This document shows, piece after piece, positions 1 through 7,598 of a stretch of DNA of 17,167 nucleotides. The notes below the pieces were generated by a model. The model saw only the letters and a program-made list of their open reading frames with translations. It ran no database searches and was not told where the DNA came from. Numbering within the stretch: the stretch's first letter is position 1; each line of letters begins with the position of its first letter. The stretch comes from DATIRA01 sp964553405. Its GTDB lineage: Bacteria; Pseudomonadota; Gammaproteobacteria; Steroidobacterales; Steroidobacteraceae. The position numbers were made by a program, and so were the translations under genes. The stretch is taken from the NCBI GenBank assembly GCA_964553405.1, contig CAZKLS010000059.1, positions 1 to 17,167 of the forward strand, given 5' to 3'.

Positions 1-1865
1 TCAACCTGCAGGAGGTCGCGAAGAAGCTCGAGGAGATCCGCGGCAAGTACGAGAACGACAAGACCGGCATCCACATCATCGGCTTCGCCAAGGCGGTCGG
101 CGACATCGCCGAGGGCGCGGCCGGCGTGCTGCTGTTCTTCGGCGTCGCGTTCGTGATCACGGCCGTGCTGCTGTACTGGTACTCGGGTTCGCTGGCGCTG
201 ACCGTGATGGCGCTGATCTGCGCGATCGTGCCGGTCGTCTGGCTGCTAGGGCTGCTGCCGATCTTCGGGTTGGGCCTCGACCCGATGTCGATCCTGGTCC
301 CGTTCCTGATCTTCTCGATCGCGGTCTCGCACGCGGTGCAGATGACCAACGCCTGGAAGCTCGAGACGCTGCACGGCGCCGACGGCATCACGGCCTCGCG
401 CGCGTCGTTCCAGAAGCTGTTCATCCCGGGCGCCATGGCGCTGCTCGCGAACGCGCTCGGCTTCATGGTGATCTCGTTCGTGCAGATCGAGATCGTGCAG
501 GAGCTGGTCTACACGGCGACGATCGGCGTCACGGTGATGATCATCACCAACAAGATGCTGCTGCCGATCCTGATGTCCTATTACAAGTTCTCGCCGGAGC
601 AGGCGACGAAGCTGGCCGGCAAGGAAACGGCCGGCGACTGGCTCTGGGAGCGCATCAGTCCGCTCGCGACCAAGCAGTACGCCTGGATCGCGCTGCTCGC
701 GGGCGCGGCGCTGCTGGCGATCGGGCTGTGGTTCGCACAGTACCGCCACGTCGGCGACCTGGGCAAGGGCGTGCCGGAGTTGCGGCCGAACTCGCGCTAC
801 AACCAGGACGTCGACATGATCACGAGCCATTTCGCGATCGGCGTGGACCTGCTGCAGGTCATCGCCGCGGCGGCGCCGGAGGACGAGGAAGACTCGCCCT
901 GCGTGGATCGCGACGTGATGGACAAGATGGAGGACTTCGACTTCCAGATGCGCCAGGTGGACGGCGTCGCGACGGTGCGCAGCCTCTCGGGCTTCGTCAA
1001 GTCGATCACGCAGAACTACGCCGAGACCTTCGCCAAGTGGCGCATGCTGCCCGAGTCGACGCCGCAGATTGCCCAGGGCGTGGGCTTCGCCACGCGCCTC
1101 GGCAACGAGCTGATGAACTCGCGCTGCACCGCGATGCCGGTCAGCATCTTCACCTCCGACCACCAGGCGCAGACGATCGAGCACATCGTCGACAAGGTGA
1201 AGGCCTTCAAGGAGGCGGGCGGGGACACCGACAAGATCACGTTCAAGCTCGCGAGCGGCAACGTCGGCGTGATGGCCGCGACGAACGAGGCCGTCCACGA
1301 GGCGGACAAGTGGGTGAACCTCGCGCTGTTCGCCTCGGTGACGCTGCTGTGCCTGCTGACTTTCCGCTCCTGGCGCGTGACGCTCTGCATCATCATTCCG
1401 CTCGCGATCGTCACCGTGCTATGCAACGCGGTGATGGCGGTGCTCGACATCGGCCTGAAGGTGAACACGCTGCCGGTCGTGGCGCTGGGCGTCGGCGTCG
1501 GCGTCGACTACGGCATCTACCTGTTCGAGCGCATGAAGCACGAGTCCGAGGACATGGCGCTGGGGCTCAAGGACGCGTTCGAGGAGGCGCTCAAGCAGCG
1601 TGGCACGGCATCGGTGTTCACGGCCGTGACGATGACGATCTCGGTCGCCACCTGGATGTTCTCGGCGCTGAAGTTCCAGGCCGACATGGGCCTGCTGCTC
1701 GCGTTCATGTTCCTGGTGAACATGTTCGGCGCGATCCTGCTGCTGCCGGCGATCGCGGCCTACCTGGTCGGTGATCGCCTGAAGGCGGACAAGCCGAAGG
1801 GCGTCGAGTGGGGCGACGTCGCGCCGGACCAGATGCACAAGGTGACCGGCACAGGAAAGACGTGA
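1..1865 (+). CDS. RND/MMPL-family exporter, 5'-truncated by window edge
   Basis: The reading frame is open from the first bases of the window (first whole codon at 3) to TGA at 1863-1865, so the true start lies upstream and at least 620 residues are visible. Three blocks of hydrophobic helices are seen: about 126-350, 440-590 and 675-740. A soluble, presumably periplasmic domain of about 190 residues follows (about 740-1300), then a second membrane block (about 1305-1790). The second block holds the Gly/Val-rich helix LGVGVGVDYGIYLFERM (about 1485-1535), typical of MMPL/COG1033 exporters; its Asp is the usual candidate for proton relay. The first block has the equivalent helix with Ser-His (FSIAVSHAVQM) instead of Asp-Tyr. 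The family exports lipids and other hydrophobic compounds using proton-motive force; the substrate here is unknown. The last four bases overlap the start of the downstream flavin oxidoreductase, so the two are probably coexpressed. Confidence 0.9.
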   Translation, partial: NLQEVAKKLEEIRGKYENDKTGIHIIGFAKAVGDIAEGAAGVLLFFGVAFVITAVLLYWYSGSLALTVMALICAIVPVVWLLGLLPIFGLGLDPMSILVPFLIFSIAVSHAVQMTNAWKLETLHGADGITASRASFQKLFIPGAMALLANALGFMVISFVQIEIVQELVYTATIGVTVMIITNKMLLPILMSYYKFSPEQATKLAGKETAGDWLWERISPLATKQYAWIALLAGAALLAIGLWFAQYRHVGDLGKGVPELRPNSRYNQDVDMITSHFAIGVDLLQVIAAAAPEDEEDSPCVDRDVMDKMEDFDFQMRQVDGVATVRSLSGFVKSITQNYAETFAKWRMLPESTPQIAQGVGFATRLGNELMNSRCTAMPVSIFTSDHQAQTIEHIVDKVKAFKEAGGDTDKITFKLASGNVGVMAATNEAVHEADKWVNLALFASVTLLCLLTFRSWRVTLCIIIPLAIVTVLCNAVMAVLDIGLKVNTLPVVALGVGVGVDYGIYLFERMKHESEDMALGLKDAFEEALKQRGTASVFTAVTMTISVATWMFSALKFQADMGLLLAFMFLVNMFGAILLLPAIAAYLVGDRLKADKPKGVEWGDVAPDQMHKVTGTGKT

Positions 1866-3184
1866 GCGCGGCCGCCGACCCGCTGGGGCAGCCGCTCGAG
1901 CTGCCCTGCGGGGCAGTGCTGCCGAACCGGCTCTGCAAGGCAGCCATGACCGAGGGCGTGGCGGACGCGCAGCTGCGCGCCACGGAGCGGCACGAGCGGC
2001 TGTACCGGACCTGGAGCGAGGGCGGGGCGGGACTGCTGCTCACCGGCAACGTGCAGGTGGACCGCCGCGACCTCGAGCGGCCCGGCAACGTCGCGATCGA
2101 CGTCTCGTCACCGCAGACGGTTTCGCCCGAGGCCCGCGAGCGTCTCGCGCGCTGGGCCGCCGCGGGGACCGTGGCCGGCAATCACCTCTGGATGCAGATC
2201 TCGCACGCGGGCCGTCAGTCGCCGCGCTACGTGACGAACCGGCCGCTGGCGCCCTCGGCCGTGCAGTTGAAGATCCTCGGCAACTACTCGAAGCCGCGTG
2301 CGCTGACCGAGCCCGAGATTCTGGACCTGATCGCTCGCTTCGCCCAGGCCGCCGCGATCGCCCGCGACACGGGCTTCACCGGCGTGCAGGTGCACGGGGC
2401 GCATGGCTACCTGATCAGCTCGTTCCTGTCCCCATTCACGAATCGCCGCGAGGACGACTGGGGCGGTCCGCTCGAGAACCGGGCGCGTTTCCTGCTCGAG
2501 ACGCTGCGGGCGGTGCGGGCGGCGGTGGGCCCGGATTTCCCGGTCGCGCTGAAGCTCAACTCGGACGACTTCCGCAAGGGCGGGTTCACGCATGAGGACT
2601 GCCTGCAGGTCGTCCAGTGGCTGAACCACGAGTCGCTCGACCTGCTCGAGGTCTCCGGCGGCACCTACGAGCAGCCGCGGCTGATCGGCGCGGTCGGACG
2701 TTCGGCGGACGCGGTGCCGATGCGGGAGAGCACGCGCGCGCGCGAGGCGTACTTCCTCGACTACGCGGCGGCGATCCGCAAGGTCGCGCGCATGCCGCTG
2801 ATGGTGACCGGTGGATTCAGGACGCGCGCCGGCATGGAGGCCGCGCTCGGTAGCGGTGACTGCGACGTGATCGGGCTCGGGCGGCCGCTCTGCTGGCAGC
2901 CGGACTTCCCGCGTCGCCTGCTGCGGCACGAGGCGGATGCGATCGAGCGGATCGAGGACCGGCTGCGTTTCGCCGACAGTGGCTGGCGTTCGCCGACGAG
3001 CCCGCTGACACCGTTGAAGGTGTTGAACGCGTTCGCGGCCCAGTCCTGGTACTACTGCCAGATATTCCGGCTCGCTGACGGCCATCCGCCCCAGCGTGAT
3101 CTCGGGCTTCTGGCGGCATTCCGCGAGTACCTGACGGACGAGATCACGACCGCGCGGCGCGTTCACCGTGCGTATCGAGACTGA
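1862..3184 (+). CDS. Old Yellow Enzyme-type NADH:flavin oxidoreductase
   Basis: A 440-residue FMN-dependent TIM-barrel oxidoreductase of the OYE/2,4-dienoyl-CoA reductase N-terminal family. The start chosen is GTG at 1862, overlapping the exporter's TGA (GTGA) and preceded by AGGAAAG. It leads straight into the family's N-terminal pattern (PLELPCGAVLPNRLCKAAMT). The signature block at residues 178-209 reads HGAHGYLISSFLSPFTNRR followed by DDWGG and ENRARF, with His178, His181 and Tyr183 where the family places substrate-anchoring and proton-donating residues. MVTGGF (314-319) and DVIGLGRPL (335-343) are the usual phosphate-binding strands for FMN. There is no C-terminal FeS/FAD/NADH module as in full-length FadH, so it is the single-domain form. 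The family reduces activated C=C bonds in enones or enoyl compounds. Coupling to an RND exporter suggests a shared hydrophobic substrate, but that is inference. Confidence 0.9.
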   Translation: MSAAADPLGQPLELPCGAVLPNRLCKAAMTEGVADAQLRATERHERLYRTWSEGGAGLLLTGNVQVDRRDLERPGNVAIDVSSPQTVSPEARERLARWAAAGTVAGNHLWMQISHAGRQSPRYVTNRPLAPSAVQLKILGNYSKPRALTEPEILDLIARFAQAAAIARDTGFTGVQVHGAHGYLISSFLSPFTNRREDDWGGPLENRARFLLETLRAVRAAVGPDFPVALKLNSDDFRKGGFTHEDCLQVVQWLNHESLDLLEVSGGTYEQPRLIGAVGRSADAVPMRESTRAREAYFLDYAAAIRKVARMPLMVTGGFRTRAGMEAALGSGDCDVIGLGRPLCWQPDFPRRLLRHEADAIERIEDRLRFADSGWRSPTSPLTPLKVLNAFAAQSWYYCQIFRLADGHPPQRDLGLLAAFREYLTDEITTARRVHRAYRD

Positions 3185-3185
3185 C

Positions 3186-3845
3186 TCAGGCCGGCTTCAT
3201 CAGCCCGAGCCAGCCAATCAAGAGTGCCAGCAGCAGGGCCAGGTAGCGTCCTGCCCGGGCCATGCGCAGCCTGCGCAGCAGGCTCGCCTGCTCGGGCACG
3301 GCGCCCGGCGGGGCTGAGCGCGCCGGCCGGACGGATTCGACCTGCCAGTTGACGAAAGCGCTGCAGGCGACCAGGGCGGCGGTCAACAGTACTTTCCAGG
3401 ACAGCCACGGCTCGCCCTGCGCCGGGTCGCCGGCCAGTGAGCGGAGGGCCATGACCGCGAGCGCGGCAGCCAGCCCGAAGCGCGCAAGCAGCTCGAGGCG
3501 GGCCAGGCGGCTCTGTCGGTCGCGCGCCCGCCAGCGGTGCAGATACCCCGCGAGCAGCAGCCAGCCCGCGGAGACGGCCCAGATAGCCAGCAGGCCGCTG
3601 CTGCCGATCCATACCAGGCCCACCTGTGCCGCGAGCGTGAAGCCGAGCGCGACGTTCAGGATCAGCGCGCTCCACGGGTGGTGATCGAGGCCGCAGAGCA
3701 TCGCGCAGATCCGGTGGCGCGGCAGTCCGTCCGCCGAGAGCGCCTGCCAGCCGTTCCGCCACACTCCCTCGGCCACCAGTTCGCTGCCGAGCCAGTACCC
3801 CATCAGCAGTACGTGCAGCACGAGCAGCACTTCGTAGTAGTCCAT
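3186..3845 (-). CDS. Six-helix integral membrane protein, function unknown
   Basis: A 219-residue protein with about six hydrophobic helices (residues about 3-25, 57-79, 83-102, 118-136, 150-166, 199-215). The ATG at 3845 is chosen because GGGGAG lies just upstream and the protein begins directly with helix 1 (MDYYEVLLVLHVLLMGYWLG); a longer frame to 3887 would add an unhydrophobic leader. His11 sits inside helix 1 and a Cys-Gly-Leu-Asp-His-His stretch (51-56) precedes helix 2. This layout recalls CopD/HemJ-like heme- or copper-related membrane proteins, but I cannot confirm a family. A Pro/Arg-rich cytoplasmic-type loop (172-198) precedes the last helix. It converges on the flavin oxidoreductase with one base between stop codons, and diverges from the M48 lipoprotein. 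No function is assigned. Confidence 0.75.
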   Translation of the reverse strand: MDYYEVLLVLHVLLMGYWLGSELVAEGVWRNGWQALSADGLPRHRICAMLCGLDHHPWSALILNVALGFTLAAQVGLVWIGSSGLLAIWAVSAGWLLLAGYLHRWRARDRQSRLARLELLARFGLAAALAVMALRSLAGDPAQGEPWLSWKVLLTAALVACSAFVNWQVESVRPARSAPPGAVPEQASLLRRLRMARAGRYLALLLALLIGWLGLMKPA

Positions 3846-4027
3846 GACTCCCCAGCCCCGGCCCGATGCAGGGCAGTCTAGCGCCAAACGACGCGGCGGC
3901 GTTCACCGCGGCCGGGCGGAGGCGACCATGAGACTTGAGAGCGGGCATGACGGGCGGCATCATTCCTGACCCGTCACGAACTCGAAGGAACCGGGACCGG
4001 CCGGAAGGCCGCCCCGGCCTGGTGCCA
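3846..4027. promoter_or_regulatory. Divergent intergenic region with candidate promoter
   Basis: This gap separates two divergent genes, so both should start here. For the plus strand, TTGAGA (3935-3940) and CATCAT (3958-3963) are spaced by 17 bases. They match the sigma-70 consensus at 5/6 and 4/6 positions and would place a transcript start near 3970, about 57 bases before the M48 start. No clear Shine-Dalgarno sequence precedes the ATG at 4028. The leader holds GC-rich complementary runs (ccggccggaaggccg) that could fold. Promoter placement is by eye only. Confidence 0.3.
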
Positions 4028-4867
4028 ATGAGCCTGAAGATCACCTGGAAACTCGTTCTCTCCGCCGTCGTAGCCCTCGGCGTCGCCGCCTGTGCTACCA
4101 GCCCGACCGGTCGCAAGCAACTGATGCTGGTTTCCGAACAACAGGCCATCGGTGCCTCCCGCCAGGCCTATGTGCAGGAGATGGGCAAGTACAAGGAGCA
4201 GGGCAAGCTCGTGACCGATCCACGGGTTCTCAATCGGGTCGAGGTGATCACCGAGCGCCTGGTGGCCCAGGCGGTGAAGATGCGCCCGGACAGTGCGAAC
4301 TGGCAGTGGAGTGTGCAGGTCATCGACGAGCCGAAGACGGTCAACGCCTGGTGCATGGCCGGCGGGCGCATGGCGGTGTACACGGGCCTGCTGCAGAAGG
4401 TCGATCCGACCGACGACGAGCTCGCCCAGGTCATGGGACACGAGATCGCGCACGCGCTGGCGAACCACACCGCGGAGCGCATGTCCGTGGCGATGGCGAG
4501 TTCGGCCGGGGTGATCGCGGCCGGCCTGCTGTCCGACCGGCCGGCCGCCGCGATGGCGACTGCGGCGGCAGCCGCGACGCTCGCGGTGGAGCTGCCCAAC
4601 AGCCGTACCTCGGAAACGGAGGCAGACCGCATCGGCATCGAACTCGCCGCGAAGGCCGGCTATGACCCGGCCGCGGCCGTCACGCTATGGCAGAAGATGG
4701 CTGCTGTCGGCGGCAGCGGCCCCCCTGCCTTCCTGAGCACGCATCCGACCGACGCGCAGCGCCAGCAGCGCCTCGGCGCGCTGGTGCCGCAGATGCAGCC
4801 GTACTACAAGGCGGCTGGAACGCGGCCCCGCCACCCGGTGCGGATCGGCGCGGCCGCTATCTCCTGA
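4028..4867 (+). CDS. M48-family zinc metalloprotease lipoprotein (LoiP/BepA-like)
   Basis: A 279-residue predicted outer- or inner-membrane lipoprotein with a peptidase M48 domain. The ATG at 4028 gives a signal peptide with a hydrophobic core and lipobox VAAC, with lipidated Cys22; longer upstream frames spoil the signal. The zinc site is HEIAH (His138, Glu139, His142) with the third ligand in ETEAD (Glu196, and Asp200 of the ExxxD motif). The family's late STHP motif is at 237-240. This length and order match the YggG/LoiP-type single-domain proteases; there is no TPR extension as in BepA. Such proteins degrade misfolded envelope proteins or help outer-membrane assembly. It is convergent with another envelope metallopeptidase, the M3 enzyme. 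Confidence 0.92.
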   Translation: MSLKITWKLVLSAVVALGVAACATSPTGRKQLMLVSEQQAIGASRQAYVQEMGKYKEQGKLVTDPRVLNRVEVITERLVAQAVKMRPDSANWQWSVQVIDEPKTVNAWCMAGGRMAVYTGLLQKVDPTDDELAQVMGHEIAHALANHTAERMSVAMASSAGVIAAGLLSDRPAAAMATAAAAATLAVELPNSRTSETEADRIGIELAAKAGYDPAAAVTLWQKMAAVGGSGPPAFLSTHPTDAQRQQRLGALVPQMQPYYKAAGTRPRHPVRIGAAAIS

Positions 4868-4875
4868 TCCGCAAG

Positions 4876-4911
4876 TGGGGCAGGTTCATCTGTCCAGATG
4901 AACCTGCCCCA
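4876..4911. repeat. Perfect 17-bp palindrome, REP-like element or bidirectional terminator
   Basis: TGGGGCAGGTTCATCTG (4876-4892) is exactly the reverse complement of 4895-4911, with only TC between. It sits in the 52-base gap between the 3' ends of the convergent M48 and M3 genes, a classic place for REP elements. There is no T-run, so it is not a canonical rho-independent terminator, though the hairpin could block read-through or protect both messages. The TTGGGG(A)CAG core resembles gammaproteobacterial repeats linked to REP-associated Y1 transposases; that family assignment is from memory. Only one copy is seen in this window. Confidence 0.7.
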
Positions 4912-4919
4912 ATTCGGAC

Positions 4920-7082
4920 TCAGGGGGTCGTGGCGCTGGTCTTCTCAGGCACCGGGAAGCCGCGCTTGCGCATCAGCGCCTCGATGCCGGGATCACGGCC
5001 ACGGAAGGCGCGGTAGCCGTCCGCCGGGTCGATCGTGTTGCCGACCGAGAACACGTTGTCGCGCAGCCGCTTGGCCACGGCCTTGTCCCAGGGCCCGTCG
5101 GCCTCGGTGAACGCTTCCCAGGCGTCCGCGGTCAGCGTGTCGGACCACAGGTAGCTGTAGTAGCCGGCCGAGTACCCGTCGCCGGCGAACACGTGCAGGA
5201 ACTGCGGCGTGCGGTGGCGCATGACGATTTCCGCAGGCATGCCGAGCTCTGCCAGCGTCTCGCGCTCGAACTTGTCGGGATCGATCGTATCGCCGGCCGC
5301 CAGGTGCAGCTTCATGTCCACCAGCGCGCTCGACAGGTACTCGACGGTCTTGAAGCCCTGGTTGAACGTGTCCGCACGCTCGATCTTGGCGACGAGCTCC
5401 GCCGGAATCGGCTTGCCGGTCTCGTAGTGCAGCGCGTAGCGGTTCAGGATCTCGGGCGTCGAGAGCCAGTGCTCGAGGATCTGCGACGGGAACTCGACGT
5501 AGTCGCGTGCCACCGCGGTGCCGGCCAGCGAGGGGTAGTTCACGTTCGAGCTCAGTCCATGCAGCGCATGGCCGAACTCGTGGAACAGCGTGCGGGCATC
5601 CTCCCAGCTGATCAGCACCGGCTCGCCCGGCTTGCCCTTAACGAAGTTGGAGTTGTTCGAGACGATCGTCTTCACGTCGCCGTCGAAGCGCTCCTGGCTG
5701 CGGTAGGCGTTCATCCAGGCGCCGGACCGCTTGCCCTTGCGCGCATAGGGATCGAAGTACCAGAGCCCGACCAGTCCGCCCGCAGGATCGGTGACCTCCC
5801 AGACCCGCACGTCGGGGTGATACACCGGCACCTTGGCGGGATCGACGGGCTTGAACGTGAAGCCGAACAGCTGGTTCGCCATGTAGAACATGCCCTCGCG
5901 CAGGTTCTCGAGCTGCATGTACGGCGTGATCTGGGTCTCGTCGAGGTCGTACTTGTCCTTGCGGACCTTCTCCGCGTAGTAGCGGTAGTCCCAGGGCTCG
6001 ATCTTGATGCCGGCGCCTTCCTTGTCGGCGATCGCCTGCATGTCGGCGACCTCCTCCTGCACCCGCGCGACGGCGGCCGGCCACACGGCCTCCATCAGCT
6101 GCATCGCACGCTCAGGGTTCTTCGCCATCGCATTCTCGAGGCGCCAGTGCGCGTGGGTCTCGTAACCGAGCAGCCTGGCGCGCTCGGCGCGCAGCTTCAG
6201 GATCTTGGTGATGATCGCGTTGTTGTCGGTCGGGCCACCCTCGTCGCCGCGGTTGACGAACATCGTCCAGACCTGCTTGCGCAGCTCGCGCCGGTCCGAG
6301 TAGGTCAGGAACGGCTCGACGCTCGAGCGGGTGTTGGAGACGGCCCACATCCCCTTGTGGCCGCGCGCAGCGGCTGCAGTCGCCGCGCCCTCGCGCACCG
6401 ACTCAGGGAGACCGGCCAGGTCGTCTTCCTTGGCGATCAGCAGGACGCCGTTCTCCTCGTCCTTCAGCACGTTCTGGCCGAACTGCGTGTACAGCGTGGC
6501 GAGCTGCTGGTTGATCTCCGACAGCCGCTTCTTGGCATCGGCATCGAGCTTCGCGCCCGCGCGGACGAAGTCGGTGTAGTACTTCCACGCGAGCCGCTGC
6601 TGCTCGGCCGTGAGACCCGCGGTCTCGCGCGTCTCGTAGACGGTTGCGAGGCGCTTGAACAGCGCCTCGTTCTGCGTGATCTTGTCGCTGAACGCCGCGA
6701 GCTTCGGCGACATCTCCCGCTCGACGGCCTGCACGGCTTCGTCGTTCAGCGTGGATGCGTAGATGCCATAGACGGTGCCGACCCGATCCAGCGTGCGGCC
6801 GCTGCGCTCGAGCGCAGCGATCGTGTTGTCGAAGGTCGCGGGCTCCGGATTCGCCGCGATGCGGTCGATCTCGGCCAGTTGCTCCGCCATGCCTGCTTCG
6901 AGCGCCGGCTGCAGGTACTCGACCTTGGCCTTGTCGAAGGGCGGCACGCCGCCGTACGGGCCGGTCCAGGGGGCGAGCAGCGGATTGGTGGCGGCAGTGG
7001 TTGCAGTGTCGCTCATGTCGGTGGCGAAGGCGGGGCTGGCGAGCAGGGCGGCCGTGCCCGCGAGGGCAGTCAGTGTCTTCAT
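4920..7082 (-). CDS. Periplasmic M3 peptidase, peptidyl-dipeptidase Dcp-like
   Basis: A 720-residue M3 (thimet oligopeptidase family) zinc peptidase. The N-terminus MKTLTALAGTAALLASPAFA is a Sec signal peptide with an AxA cleavage site near residue 20, so the enzyme is exported. The zinc motif is HEFGH (His501, Glu502, His505) with the third ligand Glu530 in DYVEF, 25 residues after His505 as usual in M3. The preceding helical region and the WxYFDPYARKGKRSGAW block are typical of the Dcp/OpdA group. C-terminal Tyr-rich substrate-binding motifs (GDGYSAGYYSYLWSD) are intact. Length matches full-length Dcp (about 680-720). The likely role is clipping dipeptides or oligopeptides in the periplasm for nutrition or turnover of proteolysis products. 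The start at 7082 has no strong Shine-Dalgarno sequence. The name Dcp is likely but OpdA-like activity is not excluded. Confidence 0.93.
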   Translation of the reverse strand: MKTLTALAGTAALLASPAFATDMSDTATTAATNPLLAPWTGPYGGVPPFDKAKVEYLQPALEAGMAEQLAEIDRIAANPEPATFDNTIAALERSGRTLDRVGTVYGIYASTLNDEAVQAVEREMSPKLAAFSDKITQNEALFKRLATVYETRETAGLTAEQQRLAWKYYTDFVRAGAKLDADAKKRLSEINQQLATLYTQFGQNVLKDEENGVLLIAKEDDLAGLPESVREGAATAAAARGHKGMWAVSNTRSSVEPFLTYSDRRELRKQVWTMFVNRGDEGGPTDNNAIITKILKLRAERARLLGYETHAHWRLENAMAKNPERAMQLMEAVWPAAVARVQEEVADMQAIADKEGAGIKIEPWDYRYYAEKVRKDKYDLDETQITPYMQLENLREGMFYMANQLFGFTFKPVDPAKVPVYHPDVRVWEVTDPAGGLVGLWYFDPYARKGKRSGAWMNAYRSQERFDGDVKTIVSNNSNFVKGKPGEPVLISWEDARTLFHEFGHALHGLSSNVNYPSLAGTAVARDYVEFPSQILEHWLSTPEILNRYALHYETGKPIPAELVAKIERADTFNQGFKTVEYLSSALVDMKLHLAAGDTIDPDKFERETLAELGMPAEIVMRHRTPQFLHVFAGDGYSAGYYSYLWSDTLTADAWEAFTEADGPWDKAVAKRLRDNVFSVGNTIDPADGYRAFRGRDPGIEALMRKRGFPVPEKTSATTP

Positions 7083-7120
7083 GGTGGATTCAGATTCCCG
7101 GGAAGCGCCAATCGGCGGCA

Positions 7121-7139
7121 GTTAGCCGTCTAGACTAAC
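7121..7139. promoter_or_regulatory. Palindrome upstream of the M3 peptidase gene, candidate operator
   Basis: GTCTAGAC (7128-7135) is a perfect 8-bp palindrome inside a GTTAG-N9-CTAAC inverted repeat (7121-7125 with 7135-7139), about 40-57 bases upstream of the M3 start codon. It is AT-richer than its surroundings and contains CTAG, a tetramer rare in many proteobacteria, so a binding site or part of a promoter is possible. On the minus strand a poor promoter match (TTGGGG, 18-base spacer, TAGTCT) overlaps it. The rest of the 141-base gap (7083-7223) shows nothing else I can name. Confidence 0.25.
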
Positions 7140-7223
7140 CGAAAGTCCGTGGGTTCCCCAAGCCGTCCACCCGATCGCGCTGCGATCGCCGGCGCGTCCG
7201 CGGTCTGCCCAGGCGGCCTCGAT

Positions 7224-7598
7224 TCAGCGGCCCCGGCCCATCGGCCGGGGCGCCGGCCGCGCTGCTGGCCGGGACATCGTCGAGGGCGGCCGCGCGCTGG
7301 TGGGCGGCCGCGACGGGGGCATGGCCGGCCGGGGCGAAGGCGCGGGCGCCGGCAGCGTCGTCGGGCGGTCCGGCCTGTCGGGCCTGTCGGGCCTGTCGGG
7401 CCGGTCCGGTGGCACGACGATGACCGGTGGCCTGCCCCCGTACCACGGTCCCGGGTAGTAGCCGGGGTAGTAGCCCCCGCCGTAGTAGCCGGTGCCGTAG
7501 CTCATCCCGACGCCGTAGCTCGCAGATTCGCAGCCCGCGAGCGCCGCGAGGACGATTACCAGCGCGAGGCCGCTGGCCATCCTGTGCAGGTTCTTCAT
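7224..7598 (-). CDS. Small lipoprotein with Tyr/Gly-rich and Pro-Asp-Arg repeat regions
   Basis: A 124-residue protein starting at ATG 7598, whose ATGA overlaps the stop of the upstream VOC gene; GGAG lies about nine bases upstream. The signal peptide ends in a lipobox LAGC with Cys23. After it comes a Tyr/Gly/Pro stretch (residues 28-55, for example GTGYYGGGYYPGYYPG), then PPVIVV. Five Pro-Asp-Arg units follow (64-78), then a Pro/Arg/Ser-rich low-complexity tail to the end. No enzymatic domain is visible. The body looks intrinsically disordered and basic, and may contact peptidoglycan, nucleic acid or lipopolysaccharide, but this is speculation. It is the last gene of a four-gene unit. I do not recognise a named family. 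Confidence 0.75.
   Translation of the reverse strand: MKNLHRMASGLALVIVLAALAGCESASYGVGMSYGTGYYGGGYYPGYYPGPWYGGRPPVIVVPPDRPDRPDRPDRPDRPTTLPAPAPSPRPAMPPSRPPTSARPPSTMSRPAARPAPRPMGRGR
7363..7407. repeat. Five 9-bp tandem units encoding Pro-Asp-Arg
   Basis: Five 9-base units lie in frame inside the small lipoprotein gene. The three central ones are identical copies of GGCCTGTCG (7372-7398), and the flanking units (7363-7371 and 7399-7407) are variants. They encode the Pro-Asp-Arg repeats on the minus strand. The identical copies suggest recent slippage, so unit number may vary between strains without breaking the frame. Confidence 0.8.

Noticed and set aside
246..1298. Minus-strand open frame (350 codons) over the exporter
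   Set aside because: It is His/Arg/Asp-rich antisense shadow of a clear membrane transporter.
5193..7133. Long plus-strand open frame (646 codons) antisense to the M3 peptidase
   Set aside because: It lies fully over an intact, motif-complete peptidase gene and its translation is a Val/Arg/Leu/Asp/Gln-rich antisense composition typical of high-GC shadows.
7363..7407. Short tandem repeat as a possible CRISPR array
   Set aside because: Units are 9 bases, directly abutting without spacers, and coding.
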